Origin: Streptomyces sp. BK340 | GTDB lineage: Bacteria; Actinomycetota; Actinomycetes; Streptomycetales; Streptomycetaceae | NCBI RefSeq assembly: GCF_007827595.1 | Contig: NZ_VISR01000015.1 | Span: 174,627 to 238,626, forward strand | Length of the DNA stretch: 64,000 nt | Reading direction: 5' to 3' | Shown: piece after piece, positions 34,793-44,224 of the stretch | Position numbering within the stretch: the stretch's first letter is position 1 | Layout of the letters: each line of letters opens with the position of its first letter | Notes under the pieces: generated by a model | What the model was told of the DNA's origin: nothing | The model's database searches: none | Seen by the model: only the letters and a program-made list of their open reading frames with translations | Program-made: the position numbers and the translations under genes

Positions 34793-34987
34793 TCAGCGCC
34801 GCTCCCCGGGCACGTTCATGACCGAGCAGACCACGCGCCACACGTCCTTGGCCGCCCAGCCGGCGTCCAGCGCCTCGTGCACCGTGCGCTCGCCCAGCTC
34901 CGACATCACATGATCGCGCGCGAAGGTGTCGGCGTACCCCGGACCGAAGTGTTCCGCCATCCGCTGCCAGAAGACCGTCAACCGCAT
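34793..34987 (-). CDS. DUF3046 protein
   Basis: 64 aa. Matches the actinobacterial DUF3046 family, which is often found close to recA: RLTVFWQRMAEHFGPGYADT, TVHEALDAGWAAKDVWRVVC. Cytosolic, helical, no known function. Placed 43 bp upstream of the AI-2E transporter gene on the same strand. Confidence 0.88.
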   Translation of the reverse strand: MRLTVFWQRMAEHFGPGYADTFARDHVMSELGERTVHEALDAGWAAKDVWRVVCSVMNVPGERR

Positions 34988-35067
34988 GACCCCAGTATCC
35001 CGCCCCTGAGAGTGGGGCCCGCCCGGGACCGCTTGCCGAGACCGCTTTCCGCCCTACGGTCTGTCGC

Positions 35068-36012
35068 ATGGCCGAATCAGGAGCTTCCTCCCTGCCCTCT
35101 ACGCCCCCGGCGCGCTCCCCGCTCTTCCGCGCCGAACAGTTCGTCTGGCTCACCGCGCGCGTGCTGGAGCAGCGGCTCTTCGCGTACCACTTCCTGAACG
35201 GAGCCGCCGATCCGGTGGAGGCGGCGCTGGACGCCTACCGCAACGAGGACGGCGGGTACGGTCACGCGCTGGAACCCGATCTGCGCGGCCCGGTGAGCCA
35301 GCCCCTGCACACCGGTCACGCGCTGCGCGTCCTGGACGCCGTCGGGCGCTGCGGCGGGCAGCGGGTGGAGCGGGTGTGCCGCTATCTGACCTCCGTCTCC
35401 ACCGCGGACGGCGCCCTGCCGGCGATCCACCCCAGCCAGCGCGGCTACCCGTCGGCCCCGTTCGTCCCGGTGGTGGACAACCCCCCGAGCGAGCTGCTCG
35501 CCACCGGCCCCGTGGTCGGTCTCCTGCACCGCAACGAGGTCTGGCACGCCTGGCTGTTCCGGGCCACCGACTTCTGCTGGCAGGCCGTGGAGTCCCTGGA
35601 GAAGTCCCACCCCTACGAGGTGGAGGCCGCCGTGGCCTTCCTGGACTCCGCTCCCGACCGCTCGCGCGCGGAGGCCGCCGCCGACCGTCTCGGCCGCCTC
35701 GTGCGCGAGCAACGGCTGGCGGCCCTGGACCCGGATCACCTCGACGCCTTCCCGGTCGCTCCCGGCTACGCCCCGGGCGAGCACCACTTCCCGCACGACT
35801 TCGCGAAGATCCCGCAATCGCTCGCGCGCGCGTGGTTCACGGACGCGGAGATGGCGCGCTCCCTGGACCACCTCGCGGCCGAGCAGCAGGAGGACGGCGG
35901 CTGGCCCGTCCGCTGGCACCACTGGGCACCGGCGGCCACGCTGGAGGCGCGCCCCGTGGTGACCATCGAGGCGCTGCGCACCCTCAGGGCGTACAGCCGC
36001 TTCGTGGGCTGA
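35068..36012 (+). CDS. Terpenoid-cyclase/prenyltransferase-like toroid protein
   Basis: 314 aa. Repeats like those of the (alpha/alpha)6 toroid: YRNEDGGYGHALEPD near residue 60 and EQQEDGGWPVRWHHW near the C-terminus resemble QW motifs. No DxDD or DXDDTA acid motif of squalene-hopene cyclases and no zinc ligands of prenyltransferases are seen, so catalysis is unlikely or different. No signal peptide. Function unknown. Confidence 0.7.
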   Translation: MAESGASSLPSTPPARSPLFRAEQFVWLTARVLEQRLFAYHFLNGAADPVEAALDAYRNEDGGYGHALEPDLRGPVSQPLHTGHALRVLDAVGRCGGQRVERVCRYLTSVSTADGALPAIHPSQRGYPSAPFVPVVDNPPSELLATGPVVGLLHRNEVWHAWLFRATDFCWQAVESLEKSHPYEVEAAVAFLDSAPDRSRAEAAADRLGRLVREQRLAALDPDHLDAFPVAPGYAPGEHHFPHDFAKIPQSLARAWFTDAEMARSLDHLAAEQQEDGGWPVRWHHWAPAATLEARPVVTIEALRTLRAYSRFVG

Positions 36013-36071
36013 GTCCAGCTGCCCCGGGCTGAGCGCGGCCGCCCCCGTCCGAGCCCGACCGACCTCGCTGA

Positions 36072-36134
36072 ACCCGGCTGACCCGGCTGACCCGGCTGAC
36101 CCGGCTGACCCGGCTGACCCGGCTGACCCGGCTG
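36072..36134. repeat. 9-bp tandem repeat, seven perfect copies
   Basis: ACCCGGCTG repeated seven times without a mismatch, plus one degraded copy before it, between the toroid-protein gene and azlD. Because the unit is a multiple of three it appears as an SRV-like repeat in one frame, but no gene there is supported. Expected to vary in copy number. Confidence 0.85.
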
Positions 36135-36164
36135 AGCCTGCCAGCCCGCCGGCCCCAGCCGCGC

Positions 36165-36473
36165 TCACCCACCGATCGCCCGCACCCCCGCCGTCACCAC
36201 CACGGCCGCCGCGACGACCAGCAGGAACGGTGCCCGCAGCACCAGCGCCACGGCGGCCGCGCCGAGTCCGGCGGCCCTCGCGTCCAGCACGAGCGTGTGC
36301 CCGTCGGCGAACGTCTGCTGGGCCGTGAGCGCGGCGAGGAGGGCGACGGGCAGCAGGGCGGCGAGCCGCCGGACGAACGGCCGCTCCAGGACGTCCGCGG
36401 GGACCAGCAGTCCGGCGAGTTTGACGACGTAGCAGCCGAGAGCGGTCGCAGCGATCGCGATCCACGTGTTCAT
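36165..36473 (-). CDS. azlD: AzlD family protein, branched-chain amino-acid export subunit
   Basis: 102 aa with four predicted helices (NTWIAIAATALGCYVVKLAGL, AALLPVALLAALT, and others). Overlaps the azlC stop by 4 bases (ATGA). AzlC and AzlD together form a branched-chain amino-acid exporter (YgaZH type). The length of 102 aa is normal. Confidence 0.85.
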   Translation of the reverse strand: MNTWIAIAATALGCYVVKLAGLLVPADVLERPFVRRLAALLPVALLAALTAQQTFADGHTLVLDARAAGLGAAAVALVLRAPFLLVVAAAVVVTAGVRAIGG

Positions 36474-37261
36474 CGGACCTCCTCCGATCCGCCCGGCACA
36501 TCCTGACCGTCCGGCTCCCCCTGCGCGTCCGGCGCGTCCTGCCGGGTACGACCGCTGCGCCGCCCCGCGGCGAACAGCACGGCCGGTGCCGCCAGCGCGG
36601 CCGCCAGGACCGGTACGCCGGCCGGCAGGACGGGCAGCAGGCCGAGGCCCAGCAGGATCGCGAGGCCCGCGACCATGCGCTCCGTGGACGTCTTCAGCAT
36701 CGGCGCGAGCAGGGCCAGGAAGACCGCCGGTCCGGCCGCGTCCAGGCCCCACGCGTCGCTGTCCCCGATGGCCTTAGCACCCACCGCGCCGAGCAGCGTG
36801 GTGAGGTTCCACAGCAGATAGAGACTGAGCCCGGTGACGGTGAACCCGATCCGCGCGGCCCGCCGGGTCGGCTGGGCCAGGGTCACCGCCGTGGTCTCGT
36901 CGATCACCCACTGGGCGGCGAACGGCCGCACCGCGCGCGGGAGGGCCAGCAGCTGCGACAGCCGCAGCCCGTAGAAGGCGTTGCGCACGCCCAGGAAGAA
37001 CGCGCCGGCGGCGGCCGTCAACGGATTGCCGCCGGCGGCGAGCGCGCCCACCAGGGCGAACTGGGAGGCGCCGGTGAACACCAGGAGGCTGAGCGCGCAG
37101 GTCTGCATGAGTCCGAGTCCGCTGCCGACCGAGGTCACCCCGAAGGCGACCCCGGACAGCCCGACGGCGACGCCGACGCCCAGGGCGTCCCGTACGACGG
37201 CGGAGTCGGGCTTTTCCGTGCCGTCGGCGGCCATGTCCGCGAGTGCTGTCTGTTGTGCCAC
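36470..37261 (-). CDS. azlC: AzlC family protein, branched-chain amino-acid exporter
   Basis: 263 aa, GTG start. Family marks: DALGVGVAVGLSGVAFGVTS at the start, FTGASQFALVGALAAGG and LTAAAGAFFLGVRNAFYG near residues 62-99, and AAQWVIDETTA. Five helices. A GTG (37261) with AGGT two nt upstream is preferred over an internal ATG at 37234. The C-terminal 30 residues are Asp/Pro/Gly-rich and soluble. Downstream of an AraC regulator and divergent from none. Confidence 0.87.
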   Translation of the reverse strand: MAQQTALADMAADGTEKPDSAVVRDALGVGVAVGLSGVAFGVTSVGSGLGLMQTCALSLLVFTGASQFALVGALAAGGNPLTAAAGAFFLGVRNAFYGLRLSQLLALPRAVRPFAAQWVIDETTAVTLAQPTRRAARIGFTVTGLSLYLLWNLTTLLGAVGAKAIGDSDAWGLDAAGPAVFLALLAPMLKTSTERMVAGLAILLGLGLLPVLPAGVPVLAAALAAPAVLFAAGRRSGRTRQDAPDAQGEPDGQDVPGGSEEVR

Positions 37262-37284
37262 ACACCTGACGCTACGGGCGGTCG

Positions 37285-38124
37285 TCAGCCCAGGTCTTGT
37301 ACGTTCTTGCGCTCGCGCTGATAGGCGCCCGGAGGGACTCCGACGATCCGGGTGAAGTGCCGGTTGAGGTGCGGCTGGTCCGTGAAGCCGACGGCGGCGG
37401 CCGCCTCGGCGGGCGCCGTGCCCGCGTCGAGCAACAGCCGCGCGCGCCGTACCCGGGCGTCGGTCAGCCAGGTGTGCGGCGGCATGCCGTAGGCGTCGCG
37501 GAACGCCCGCAGCAGGGCGAACGGACTGGTTCCGAGGTCGGTGGCGAGGCGTTCCAGGGTCGGCGGCTCGGCCATCCGCTCCTCCAGCACGGCACGCGCG
37601 CGTGCCGCGGTCCGCGCTCCGGCGGTCCGTGTCCGCCGCTGCGGCAGCGGCCCGCCGTTGAGCCGCAGCAGCCTGGTGACGGCCACACGCAAGAGGGTGT
37701 CCGCGGCCAGCGCGTTGCCCTCGTCCGCGGCGCGGAGCACCTGATGGACCAGGCGGACGGCGTACGGATCGTCGAGGACCGGACTGACGAAGCCGGGTGT
37801 GCCGCGAATCGTGGTGGTCTCGGCCGCGATCCCGGCCACCACCTCGGGCGAGGGGTAGACCGCACCGTACCGCCAGCCCTCGGGGACACCGGCCCGGCCC
37901 GTGTGCGGGGTGTCCGGATTGACCAGTGCCAGGGCACCTGCGCCGGCGGACACGTCGGAGCCTCGGTGGTGGAAGACCTCGACGCCGTCGGCGATGGCCG
38001 CGATCACGAAGTTCTCGTGGGTGTGCCGGACGAAGGTCTTGCGGATGTAGTGGGCGCGCAGCAGGTCGACGCCGGGAAGCTCCTCGTACCGCCAGTGCCG
38101 CGCCCGCTCCGCTGAACCCGCCAT
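37285..38124 (-). CDS. AraC-family transcriptional regulator
   Basis: 279 aa, ATG at 38124. N-terminal cupin ligand-binding domain (HTHENFVIAAIADGVEVFHHRGSD, about residues 33-80) and two C-terminal HTH motifs: TLERLATDLGTSPFALLRAFRDAYG and AAAAVGFTDQPHLNRHFTRIVGVPPGAYQR. Sits 24 bp upstream of azlC on the same strand, so it probably forms an operon with azlCD and controls it in response to an amino acid. The effector is not known. Confidence 0.87.
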   Translation of the reverse strand: MAGSAERARHWRYEELPGVDLLRAHYIRKTFVRHTHENFVIAAIADGVEVFHHRGSDVSAGAGALALVNPDTPHTGRAGVPEGWRYGAVYPSPEVVAGIAAETTTIRGTPGFVSPVLDDPYAVRLVHQVLRAADEGNALAADTLLRVAVTRLLRLNGGPLPQRRTRTAGARTAARARAVLEERMAEPPTLERLATDLGTSPFALLRAFRDAYGMPPHTWLTDARVRRARLLLDAGTAPAEAAAAVGFTDQPHLNRHFTRIVGVPPGAYQRERKNVQDLG

Positions 38125-38228
38125 ACGACCATTGTCCGTCCCGCCCGCCGGCCGTCCGCCCCGGCCCGCTCCCGCCTGTTCCTTGCAGGTCAGCACGATT
38201 GTCAGTGGCCGGGTGCAGGATGGGTGGC

Positions 38229-41200
38229 ATGGTCAGCTCCGCACACCGAGCCCTCGACGGCTTCTCGCCCGCGACCCGCGGCTGGTTCACGGGGGCGTTC
38301 TCCGCGCCCACCGCGGCCCAGGCGGGCGCGTGGCAGGCCATCCGCGAGGGCTCGGACGTGCTGGTGGTCGCCCCCACCGGCTCGGGCAAGACGCTGGCCG
38401 CGTTCCTCGCCGCCCTTGACCAGCTGGCCTCGTCCCCGCCCCCGGCCGACCCGAAGAAGCGCTGCCGGGTGCTGTACGTGTCACCGCTGAAGGCGCTCGC
38501 GGTCGACGTCGAGCGGAACCTGCGCAGCCCGCTGACCGGTATACGCCAGGAGTCCGTGCGCCTGGGCCTGCCCGAGCCCGAGGTGAAGGTCGGCATCCGC
38601 TCCGGCGACACCCCGGCCGCCGAGCGGCGCGCGCTGTCCACGCGTCCGCCGGACATCCTGATCACCACCCCCGAGTCGCTGTTCCTGATGCTCACGTCGG
38701 CCACGCGGGACGCGCTGACGGGTGTGGAGACGGTGATCCTGGACGAGGTGCACGCGGTCGCGGGCACCAAGCGCGGCGCGCACCTCGCGCTGTCCCTGGA
38801 GCGGCTGGACGAGCTGCTGCCGAGGCCGGCCCGCCGGATCGGCCTGTCGGCGACCGTCCGCCCGGTGGACGAGGTGGCCCGCTATCTCTCGCCGCGCCGC
38901 AAGGTGGAGATCGTCCAGCCGGAGTCCGGCAAGGAGTTCGACCTCTCCGTGGTCGTCCCGGTCGAGGACATGAGCAATCCGGGCGAGCCGCGCGAAGCGC
39001 GTCCCAATAAGGGTGGTGGTGAGCGACGGGTGGGAGGCTCCCAGGCGGCCGACGGCAACGAGGGAGCGGAGAAGCCGTCGATCTGGCCGCATGTGGAGGA
39101 GCGGATCGCCGACCTGGTCCAGGCCCACCGCTCCACGATCGTGTTCGCCAACTCCCGGCGCCTGGCCGAGCGGCTGTGCAACCGGCTCAACGAGATCGCC
39201 TACGAGCGGGCGACCGGCGAGACGCTGCAGGAGCACCACGCACCGGCCGAGCTGATGGGCGGCTCGGGAGCGGCCCAGGGCGCGCCCCCGGTGATCGCCC
39301 GCGCGCACCACGGCTCGGTCTCCAAGGAGCAGCGGGCCCTCGTCGAGGAGGACCTGAAGGCGGGCCGGCTGCCCGCCGTGGTCGCCACGTCCAGCCTGGA
39401 GCTGGGCATCGACATGGGCGCCGTCGACCTCGTCGTGCAGGTCGAGTCCCCGCCCTCGGTGGCCTCCGGGCTCCAGCGCGTCGGCCGCGCGGGGCACCAG
39501 GTGGGCGCCGTCTCCACCGGTGTGGTCTTCCCCAAGTACCGGGGCGACCTGGTCCAGTCGGCCGTGGTCACCGAGCGGATGCGCACCGGTGCCATCGAGT
39601 CCCTGAGGGTCCCCGCGAACCCGCTGGACGTGCTGGCCCAGCAGCTCGTCGCCATGACGGCACTGGACACCTGGCAGTTCGACGACCTGCTCGCCACGGT
39701 CCGCCGCGCCGCCCCCTTCGCCTCGCTGCCCGAGTCGGCGTTCACGGCGACCCTGGACATGCTGGCGGGCCGCTACCCGTCCGACGCGTTCGCCGAGCTG
39801 CGCCCGCGCGTGGTGTGGGACCGCGTCGCCGGCACGATCACCGGCCGGCCGGGCGCCCAGCGCCTGGCCGTCACCTCCGGCGGCACGATCCCCGACCGCG
39901 GCCTCTTCGGTGTCTTCCTCGCCGGTTCCGACCCCAAGAAGGGCGGCGGCCGGGTCGGCGAGCTGGACGAGGAGATGGTGTACGAGTCCCGGGTGGGGGA
40001 CGTCTTCACGCTGGGCACGAGTTCCTGGCGCATCGAGGACATCACACGCGACCGGGTGCTGGTCTCCCCCGCGCCGGGCGTGCCGGGAAGGCTACCGTTC
40101 TGGAAGGGCGACCAGCTGGGCCGTCCGCTCGAACTGGGGCGCGCGGTGGGCGCGTTCCTGCGCGAGGTCGGCTCGCTGCCCAAGGACGACGCCCGGCTGC
40201 GTCTGCTCGCGGCGGGCCTGGACACATGGGCGGCCGACAACGTCCTGTCCTACCTGGACGAGCAGCGCGAGGCCTGCGGCCATGTCCCCGACGACCGCAC
40301 GATCGTGGTCGAGCGCTTCCGCGACGAGCTGGGCGACTGGCGGGTCGTCGTCCACTCCCCCTTCGGCGCCCAGGTGCACGCCCCCTGGGCCCTGGCGCTC
40401 GGCGCCCGCCTCGCCGAGCGGTACGGCATGGACGCGCAGGTCATGCACGCCGACGACGGCATCGTGCTGCGTCTGCCCGACGCCGACCTGATGGGCCTGG
40501 ACCTGCTCGACCAGGAGCCCATGAAGGGGGGCACCGAGTACGACAGCGAGCAGGCTCCGGTGGGCGCGGCGGACGTCGCCTTCGACAAGGGCGAGGTCGA
40601 CCAGGTCGTCACCGACCAGGTCGGCAGCTCCGCCCTGTTCGCCTCCCGGTTCCGGGAGTGCGCGGCCCGCGCGCTGCTGCTGCCGCGCCGCAACCCCGGC
40701 AAGCGCACGCCCTTGTGGCAGCAGCGCCAGCGGGCGGCCCAACTTTTGCAGGTGGCCAGCGAGTTCGGCTCGTTCCCGATCGTCCTGGAAGCGGTCCGCG
40801 AGTGCCTCCAGGACGTCTTCGACGTCCCCGGCCTCGTGGAGCTGATGGGCGACATCGAGTCCCGCAAGGTCCGCCTGGTCGAGGTCACCACCCCGGAGCC
40901 GTCCCCGTTCGCCCGGTCCCTCCTGTTCGGGTACGTCGCCCAGTTCCTGTACGAGGGCGACTCCCCGCTCGCCGAGCGCCGCGCCGCCGCGCTGTCCCTG
41001 GACTCCCGGCTGCTGGCCGAGCTGCTGGGCCAGGCGGAGCTGCGTGAGCTGCTCGACGCGGAGGTGCTGGCCGAGCTGGAGCGCGAGCTGCAGTGGCTGA
41101 CGCAGGACCGGCGGGTCAAGGACGTGGAGGGCGTGGCCGACGTGCTGCGCCTGCTCGGCCCGCTCACCGACGCCGAGCTGGCCGAGCGGGGCGCCGAGCC

Positions 41201-43271
41201 TCAGTGGGCACGGGAGCTGGCCGCTGCCCGCCGGGTCATCCGGGTCCGTATCGCGGGCAGGGACCACTGGGCGGCCGTCGAGGACGCGGGCCGGCTGCGC
41301 GACGCGCTCGGCACGGCGTTGCCGGTCGGTGTCCCCGAGGCGTTCACCGAGCCGGTGAAGGACCCGCTCGGCGACCTCCTCGCGCGCCACGCCCGCACCC
41401 ACGGTCCCTTCACGTCGGCCACCGCGGCGGCCCGCTTCGGCCTGGGCGTGGCGGTCACCGAGGGCGCCCTGCAGCGGCTGGCCGCGAACGGCCGGGTCGT
41501 GCAGGGCGAGTTCCACCCGGCGGGCATCGGCCAGGAGTGGTGCGACGCCGCCGTACTGCGCCGGCTGCGCCGCCGCTCCCTGGCCGCGCTGCGGCACGAG
41601 CTGGAGCCGGTGCCGCCGGCCGCCCTGGCACAGTTCCTGCCGCAGTGGCAGCACATCGGCAAGGGTCACGGTCTGCGCGGCATCGACGGACTGGTGCGCG
41701 CCGTCGAGCAGTTGCAGGGCGCCTCCGTGCCGGCCTCCGCGCTGGAGAAGCTGGTCCTGCCCTCCCGGGTGGCGGACTACACGCCGTCGATGCTCGACGA
41801 ACTGACCTCCGCCGGCGAGGTGGTGTGGGCCGGAGCGGGCGCCCTGCCCGGCAAGGACGGCTGGGTCTCGCTGTACATGGCGGACGCTGCGCCGCTGCTC
41901 CTGCCGCCGCCGCATCCCCTTGAGCCGACGGCGCTCCACCAGTCCGTCCTGGACGCGCTCTCCGGTGGCTACGGCCTGTTCTTCCGGCAGATCGCCGACC
42001 AGATCCGGGCCACCACCCACCCCGACGCCACCGATCCCCAACTGGCCGACGCCCTGTGGGACCTGGCGTGGTCGGGGCGGCTCACCAACGACACCCTCGC
42101 CCCGATGCGCTCCCTGCTGGGCTCGGGCCGTACGGCGGGCTCGACGGCGCACCGCGCCAAGCGAACCGTCCCGCGCGGCAGGTACGGCTCTCTGACGGCC
42201 GCCGCCCGCCCCGCCTCCCGCACCGGCCCGCCCACGGTGGCCGGCCGCTGGGCCCTGCTGCCCGCGGCCGAGCCGGACGCCACCGTGCGCGCCCACGCGC
42301 TGGCCCGCACCCTCCTCGACCGGCACGGTGTGGTCACCCGGGGAGCGGTCGCCGCGGAGGGCGTCGAGGGCGGCTTCTCGGCGGTGTACCGCGTGCTGTC
42401 GGCGTTCGAGGAGAGCGGTCAGGCGCGGCGCGGCTACGTGGTCGAAGGCCTGGGGGCAGCCCAGTTCGCGATGGACGGCGCGGTCGACCGTCTCCGCGCG
42501 GTGTCCAACGCCCGCGATCGCGGCGAGGGCCTGCCCGCCCCGGGTCCGAACGGCTTCGGCAGCGGAAACCCGCTGTTCCTCGACGGCGGCCACACCACCC
42601 CGAACGTCTTCGACCAGGCCGACGCCGGACGCGCCCACCCGGGCCTCGACGGCGACTTCACCTGGCCGCCCGAGGACCACCCGGCCACGCCGGGCGACTT
42701 CACCTGGCCACCGGAGAACCGTCGCGCCGACGAGTACGTCTCCCCCCGCGACCTTGCTCCCCCCGACCCCTTCGCCTCCCCCGGCTACGGCGGCCCCCGC
42801 GGCGGCGCGGCCTCCCCGTACGGCTCACCGGCGAGCCGCGGCTTCGGCGACCGTCGTACGCGACCGTCGTCCCCCGACCCGCGCACCGTGGTCCTCGCCG
42901 CGGCCGACCCCGCCAACGCCTATGGCGCGGCGCTCCCCTGGCCCGAGCCGCCGAACGGGGCCGGGCACAAGCCGGGCCGCAAGGCGGGCTCCCTCGTCGT
43001 GCTGGTGGAGGGCGAGTTGACGCTGTACATGGAGCGCGGCGGCAAGACGCTGCTGGCCTGGCCCGCGGACCCGGATGCCGCCGCCGCCGCCGACGATCCA
43101 CGGCTGGGCACGGCCGCTGAGGCCCTGGCCGCTGCCGCCCGCGCGGGCTCGCTGGGCACGGTGACGGTGGAGCGGATCAACGGCGCCCAGGCCCTGACCG
43201 CTCCCCTGGGCACCCTGCTGGAGGCGGCGGGCTTCATCGCCACGCCGCGTGGTCTGCGGCTGAGAGCCTGA
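38229..43271 (+). CDS. lhr: Large helicase-related protein Lhr
   Basis: About 1680 aa. Superfamily 2 DNA helicase with Walker A APTGSGKT at 48-55, Walker B DEVH at 172-175, motif III LSATV, and a second RecA domain with RAHHGSVSKEQR, ATSSLELGIDMGAVDLVVQ and QRVGRAGHQ. A long C-terminal half (Lhr-CTD) follows. Lhr is a 3'-5' DNA translocase involved in repair, often beside Nei-type glycosylase as here. Odd features are an insert at about residues 249-280 and a repeated GDFTWPPE motif near residues 1475-1500. ATG 38229 chosen; 38220 is also possible. Confidence 0.93.
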   Translation: MVSSAHRALDGFSPATRGWFTGAFSAPTAAQAGAWQAIREGSDVLVVAPTGSGKTLAAFLAALDQLASSPPPADPKKRCRVLYVSPLKALAVDVERNLRSPLTGIRQESVRLGLPEPEVKVGIRSGDTPAAERRALSTRPPDILITTPESLFLMLTSATRDALTGVETVILDEVHAVAGTKRGAHLALSLERLDELLPRPARRIGLSATVRPVDEVARYLSPRRKVEIVQPESGKEFDLSVVVPVEDMSNPGEPREARPNKGGGERRVGGSQAADGNEGAEKPSIWPHVEERIADLVQAHRSTIVFANSRRLAERLCNRLNEIAYERATGETLQEHHAPAELMGGSGAAQGAPPVIARAHHGSVSKEQRALVEEDLKAGRLPAVVATSSLELGIDMGAVDLVVQVESPPSVASGLQRVGRAGHQVGAVSTGVVFPKYRGDLVQSAVVTERMRTGAIESLRVPANPLDVLAQQLVAMTALDTWQFDDLLATVRRAAPFASLPESAFTATLDMLAGRYPSDAFAELRPRVVWDRVAGTITGRPGAQRLAVTSGGTIPDRGLFGVFLAGSDPKKGGGRVGELDEEMVYESRVGDVFTLGTSSWRIEDITRDRVLVSPAPGVPGRLPFWKGDQLGRPLELGRAVGAFLREVGSLPKDDARLRLLAAGLDTWAADNVLSYLDEQREACGHVPDDRTIVVERFRDELGDWRVVVHSPFGAQVHAPWALALGARLAERYGMDAQVMHADDGIVLRLPDADLMGLDLLDQEPMKGGTEYDSEQAPVGAADVAFDKGEVDQVVTDQVGSSALFASRFRECAARALLLPRRNPGKRTPLWQQRQRAAQLLQVASEFGSFPIVLEAVRECLQDVFDVPGLVELMGDIESRKVRLVEVTTPEPSPFARSLLFGYVAQFLYEGDSPLAERRAAALSLDSRLLAELLGQAELRELLDAEVLAELERELQWLTQDRRVKDVEGVADVLRLLGPLTDAELAERGAEPQWARELAAARRVIRVRIAGRDHWAAVEDAGRLRDALGTALPVGVPEAFTEPVKDPLGDLLARHARTHGPFTSATAAARFGLGVAVTEGALQRLAANGRVVQGEFHPAGIGQEWCDAAVLRRLRRRSLAALRHELEPVPPAALAQFLPQWQHIGKGHGLRGIDGLVRAVEQLQGASVPASALEKLVLPSRVADYTPSMLDELTSAGEVVWAGAGALPGKDGWVSLYMADAAPLLLPPPHPLEPTALHQSVLDALSGGYGLFFRQIADQIRATTHPDATDPQLADALWDLAWSGRLTNDTLAPMRSLLGSGRTAGSTAHRAKRTVPRGRYGSLTAAARPASRTGPPTVAGRWALLPAAEPDATVRAHALARTLLDRHGVVTRGAVAAEGVEGGFSAVYRVLSAFEESGQARRGYVVEGLGAAQFAMDGAVDRLRAVSNARDRGEGLPAPGPNGFGSGNPLFLDGGHTTPNVFDQADAGRAHPGLDGDFTWPPEDHPATPGDFTWPPENRRADEYVSPRDLAPPDPFASPGYGGPRGGAASPYGSPASRGFGDRRTRPSSPDPRTVVLAAADPANAYGAALPWPEPPNGAGHKPGRKAGSLVVLVEGELTLYMERGGKTLLAWPADPDAAAAADDPRLGTAAEALAAAARAGSLGTVTVERINGAQALTAPLGTLLEAAGFIATPRGLRLRA
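38973..39068 (+). other. In-frame insert within the first helicase domain linker of Lhr
   Basis: A stretch of about 32 codons, rich in Gly, Arg, Glu and Asn (reading SNPGEPREARPNKGGGERRV and on), lies between the conserved VVVPVEDM and KPSIWPHVEERI blocks. The DNA holds CGCGCGAAGCGCG-type inverted sequence and lower-GC bits (AATAAGG). It looks like a foreign insertion in a loop. From the sequence alone I cannot say whether it is mobile. Confidence 0.4.
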
Positions 43272-43346
43272 GCACCGCGATCCCGCGGAGCATCGGCCCC
43301 CGGGTTACGGCCGCCCCGTGTCACCCCACCGTGGCACCCTTGACGC

Positions 43347-44192
43347 ATGCCCGAAGGTGACACGGTCTGGCAGACCGCGAGGCGGTTGCACGAGGCCCTC
43401 GCGGGCAAGGTGCTGACCCGCAGCGACTTCCGGGTGCCGAAATACGCGACGGTCGACCTCCAGGGCCGTACGGTCCTGAGCACGACCCCGCGCGGCAAAC
43501 ATCTGCTCACCCGCTTCGAGGGCGACCTGACCCTGCACACGCACCTGCGCATGGAAGGCGCCTGGAAGGTGTACGGCACGGACGAGCGCTGGCGGGGCGG
43601 CCCGGCGCACCAGATCCGGGTGATCCTCGGCACCGCCGATCGCACCGCCGTCGGCTATCGCCTCCAGGTGCTGGAGTTCCTGCGCACCGGCGAGGAGGAG
43701 CGCGTAGTCGGTCACCTGGGACCCGACCTGCTCGGTCCGGACTGGGACCCGGAGCGTGCCCTCGCCAACCTCCTCGAGGACCCCGCCCGCCCCCTCGGCG
43801 AGGCCCTGCTCGACCAGCGCAATCTGGCCGGCATCGGCAACGTCTACAAGAGCGAGCTGTGCTTCCTGCTTGGCGTGACGCCCTGGCTGCCGGCCGGCGC
43901 CCTGCCCGCGGACCGCGCCGCCAAGCTGCCCGCCCTCGCCAAGAAGCTCCTGGAGGCCAACCGCGACCGCCCGGTCCGCCAGACCACGGGCCTGCCCCGG
44001 CAGGACCTGTTCGTGTACGGCCGCGCGTCCCGCCCCTGTCTGCGCTGTCGCACACCGGTGAGGGTGGCCGACCAGGGCGACGGATCCCAGGAGCGCCCCA
44101 CCTACTGGTGCCCGGCCTGTCAGACGGGCCCCGCGCCGGCGCCGGGGACGGCACAGCAGTGGCGCAGCCGCTATCCCCGTCCAGCCAATTGA
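43347..44192 (+). CDS. Fpg/Nei family DNA glycosylase (Nei2-like)
   Basis: 281 aa. The processed N-terminus Pro2-Glu3-Gly (MPEGDT) supplies the catalytic Schiff-base proline and glutamate. The H2TH motif is LLDQRNLAGIGNVYKSE; the zinc finger is CLRCRT ... YWCPACQ. MPEGDT rather than MPELPE places it with Nei-like enzymes that remove oxidised pyrimidines. It is placed directly after lhr (75 bp), and these two are repeatedly neighbours in actinobacteria, suggesting joint action in repair. Confidence 0.92.
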   Translation: MPEGDTVWQTARRLHEALAGKVLTRSDFRVPKYATVDLQGRTVLSTTPRGKHLLTRFEGDLTLHTHLRMEGAWKVYGTDERWRGGPAHQIRVILGTADRTAVGYRLQVLEFLRTGEEERVVGHLGPDLLGPDWDPERALANLLEDPARPLGEALLDQRNLAGIGNVYKSELCFLLGVTPWLPAGALPADRAAKLPALAKKLLEANRDRPVRQTTGLPRQDLFVYGRASRPCLRCRTPVRVADQGDGSQERPTYWCPACQTGPAPAPGTAQQWRSRYPRPAN

Positions 44193-44218
44193 CGGACCGT
44201 CAGAAACGCTCGTACCGT
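44189..44218 (+). promoter_or_regulatory. Promoter with palindromic operator, leaderless SDR gene
   Basis: TTGACG (44189-44194), 18-bp spacer, TACCGT (44213-44218), with the SDR ATG at 44225, seven bases past the -10, so the mRNA would begin at or near the start codon. No ribosome site is present, consistent with a leaderless message. TGACGG-A-CCGTCA (44190-44202) is a perfect 13-bp palindrome over the -35, like a TetR-type operator. The regulator is not adjacent. Confidence 0.6.
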
Positions 44219-44224
44219 CCCTGT

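Noticed and set aside
40092..42680. An 862-codon reading frame antisense to lhr
   Set aside because: Shadow of the helicase gene; no domain, His/Arg/Gln-rich composition.
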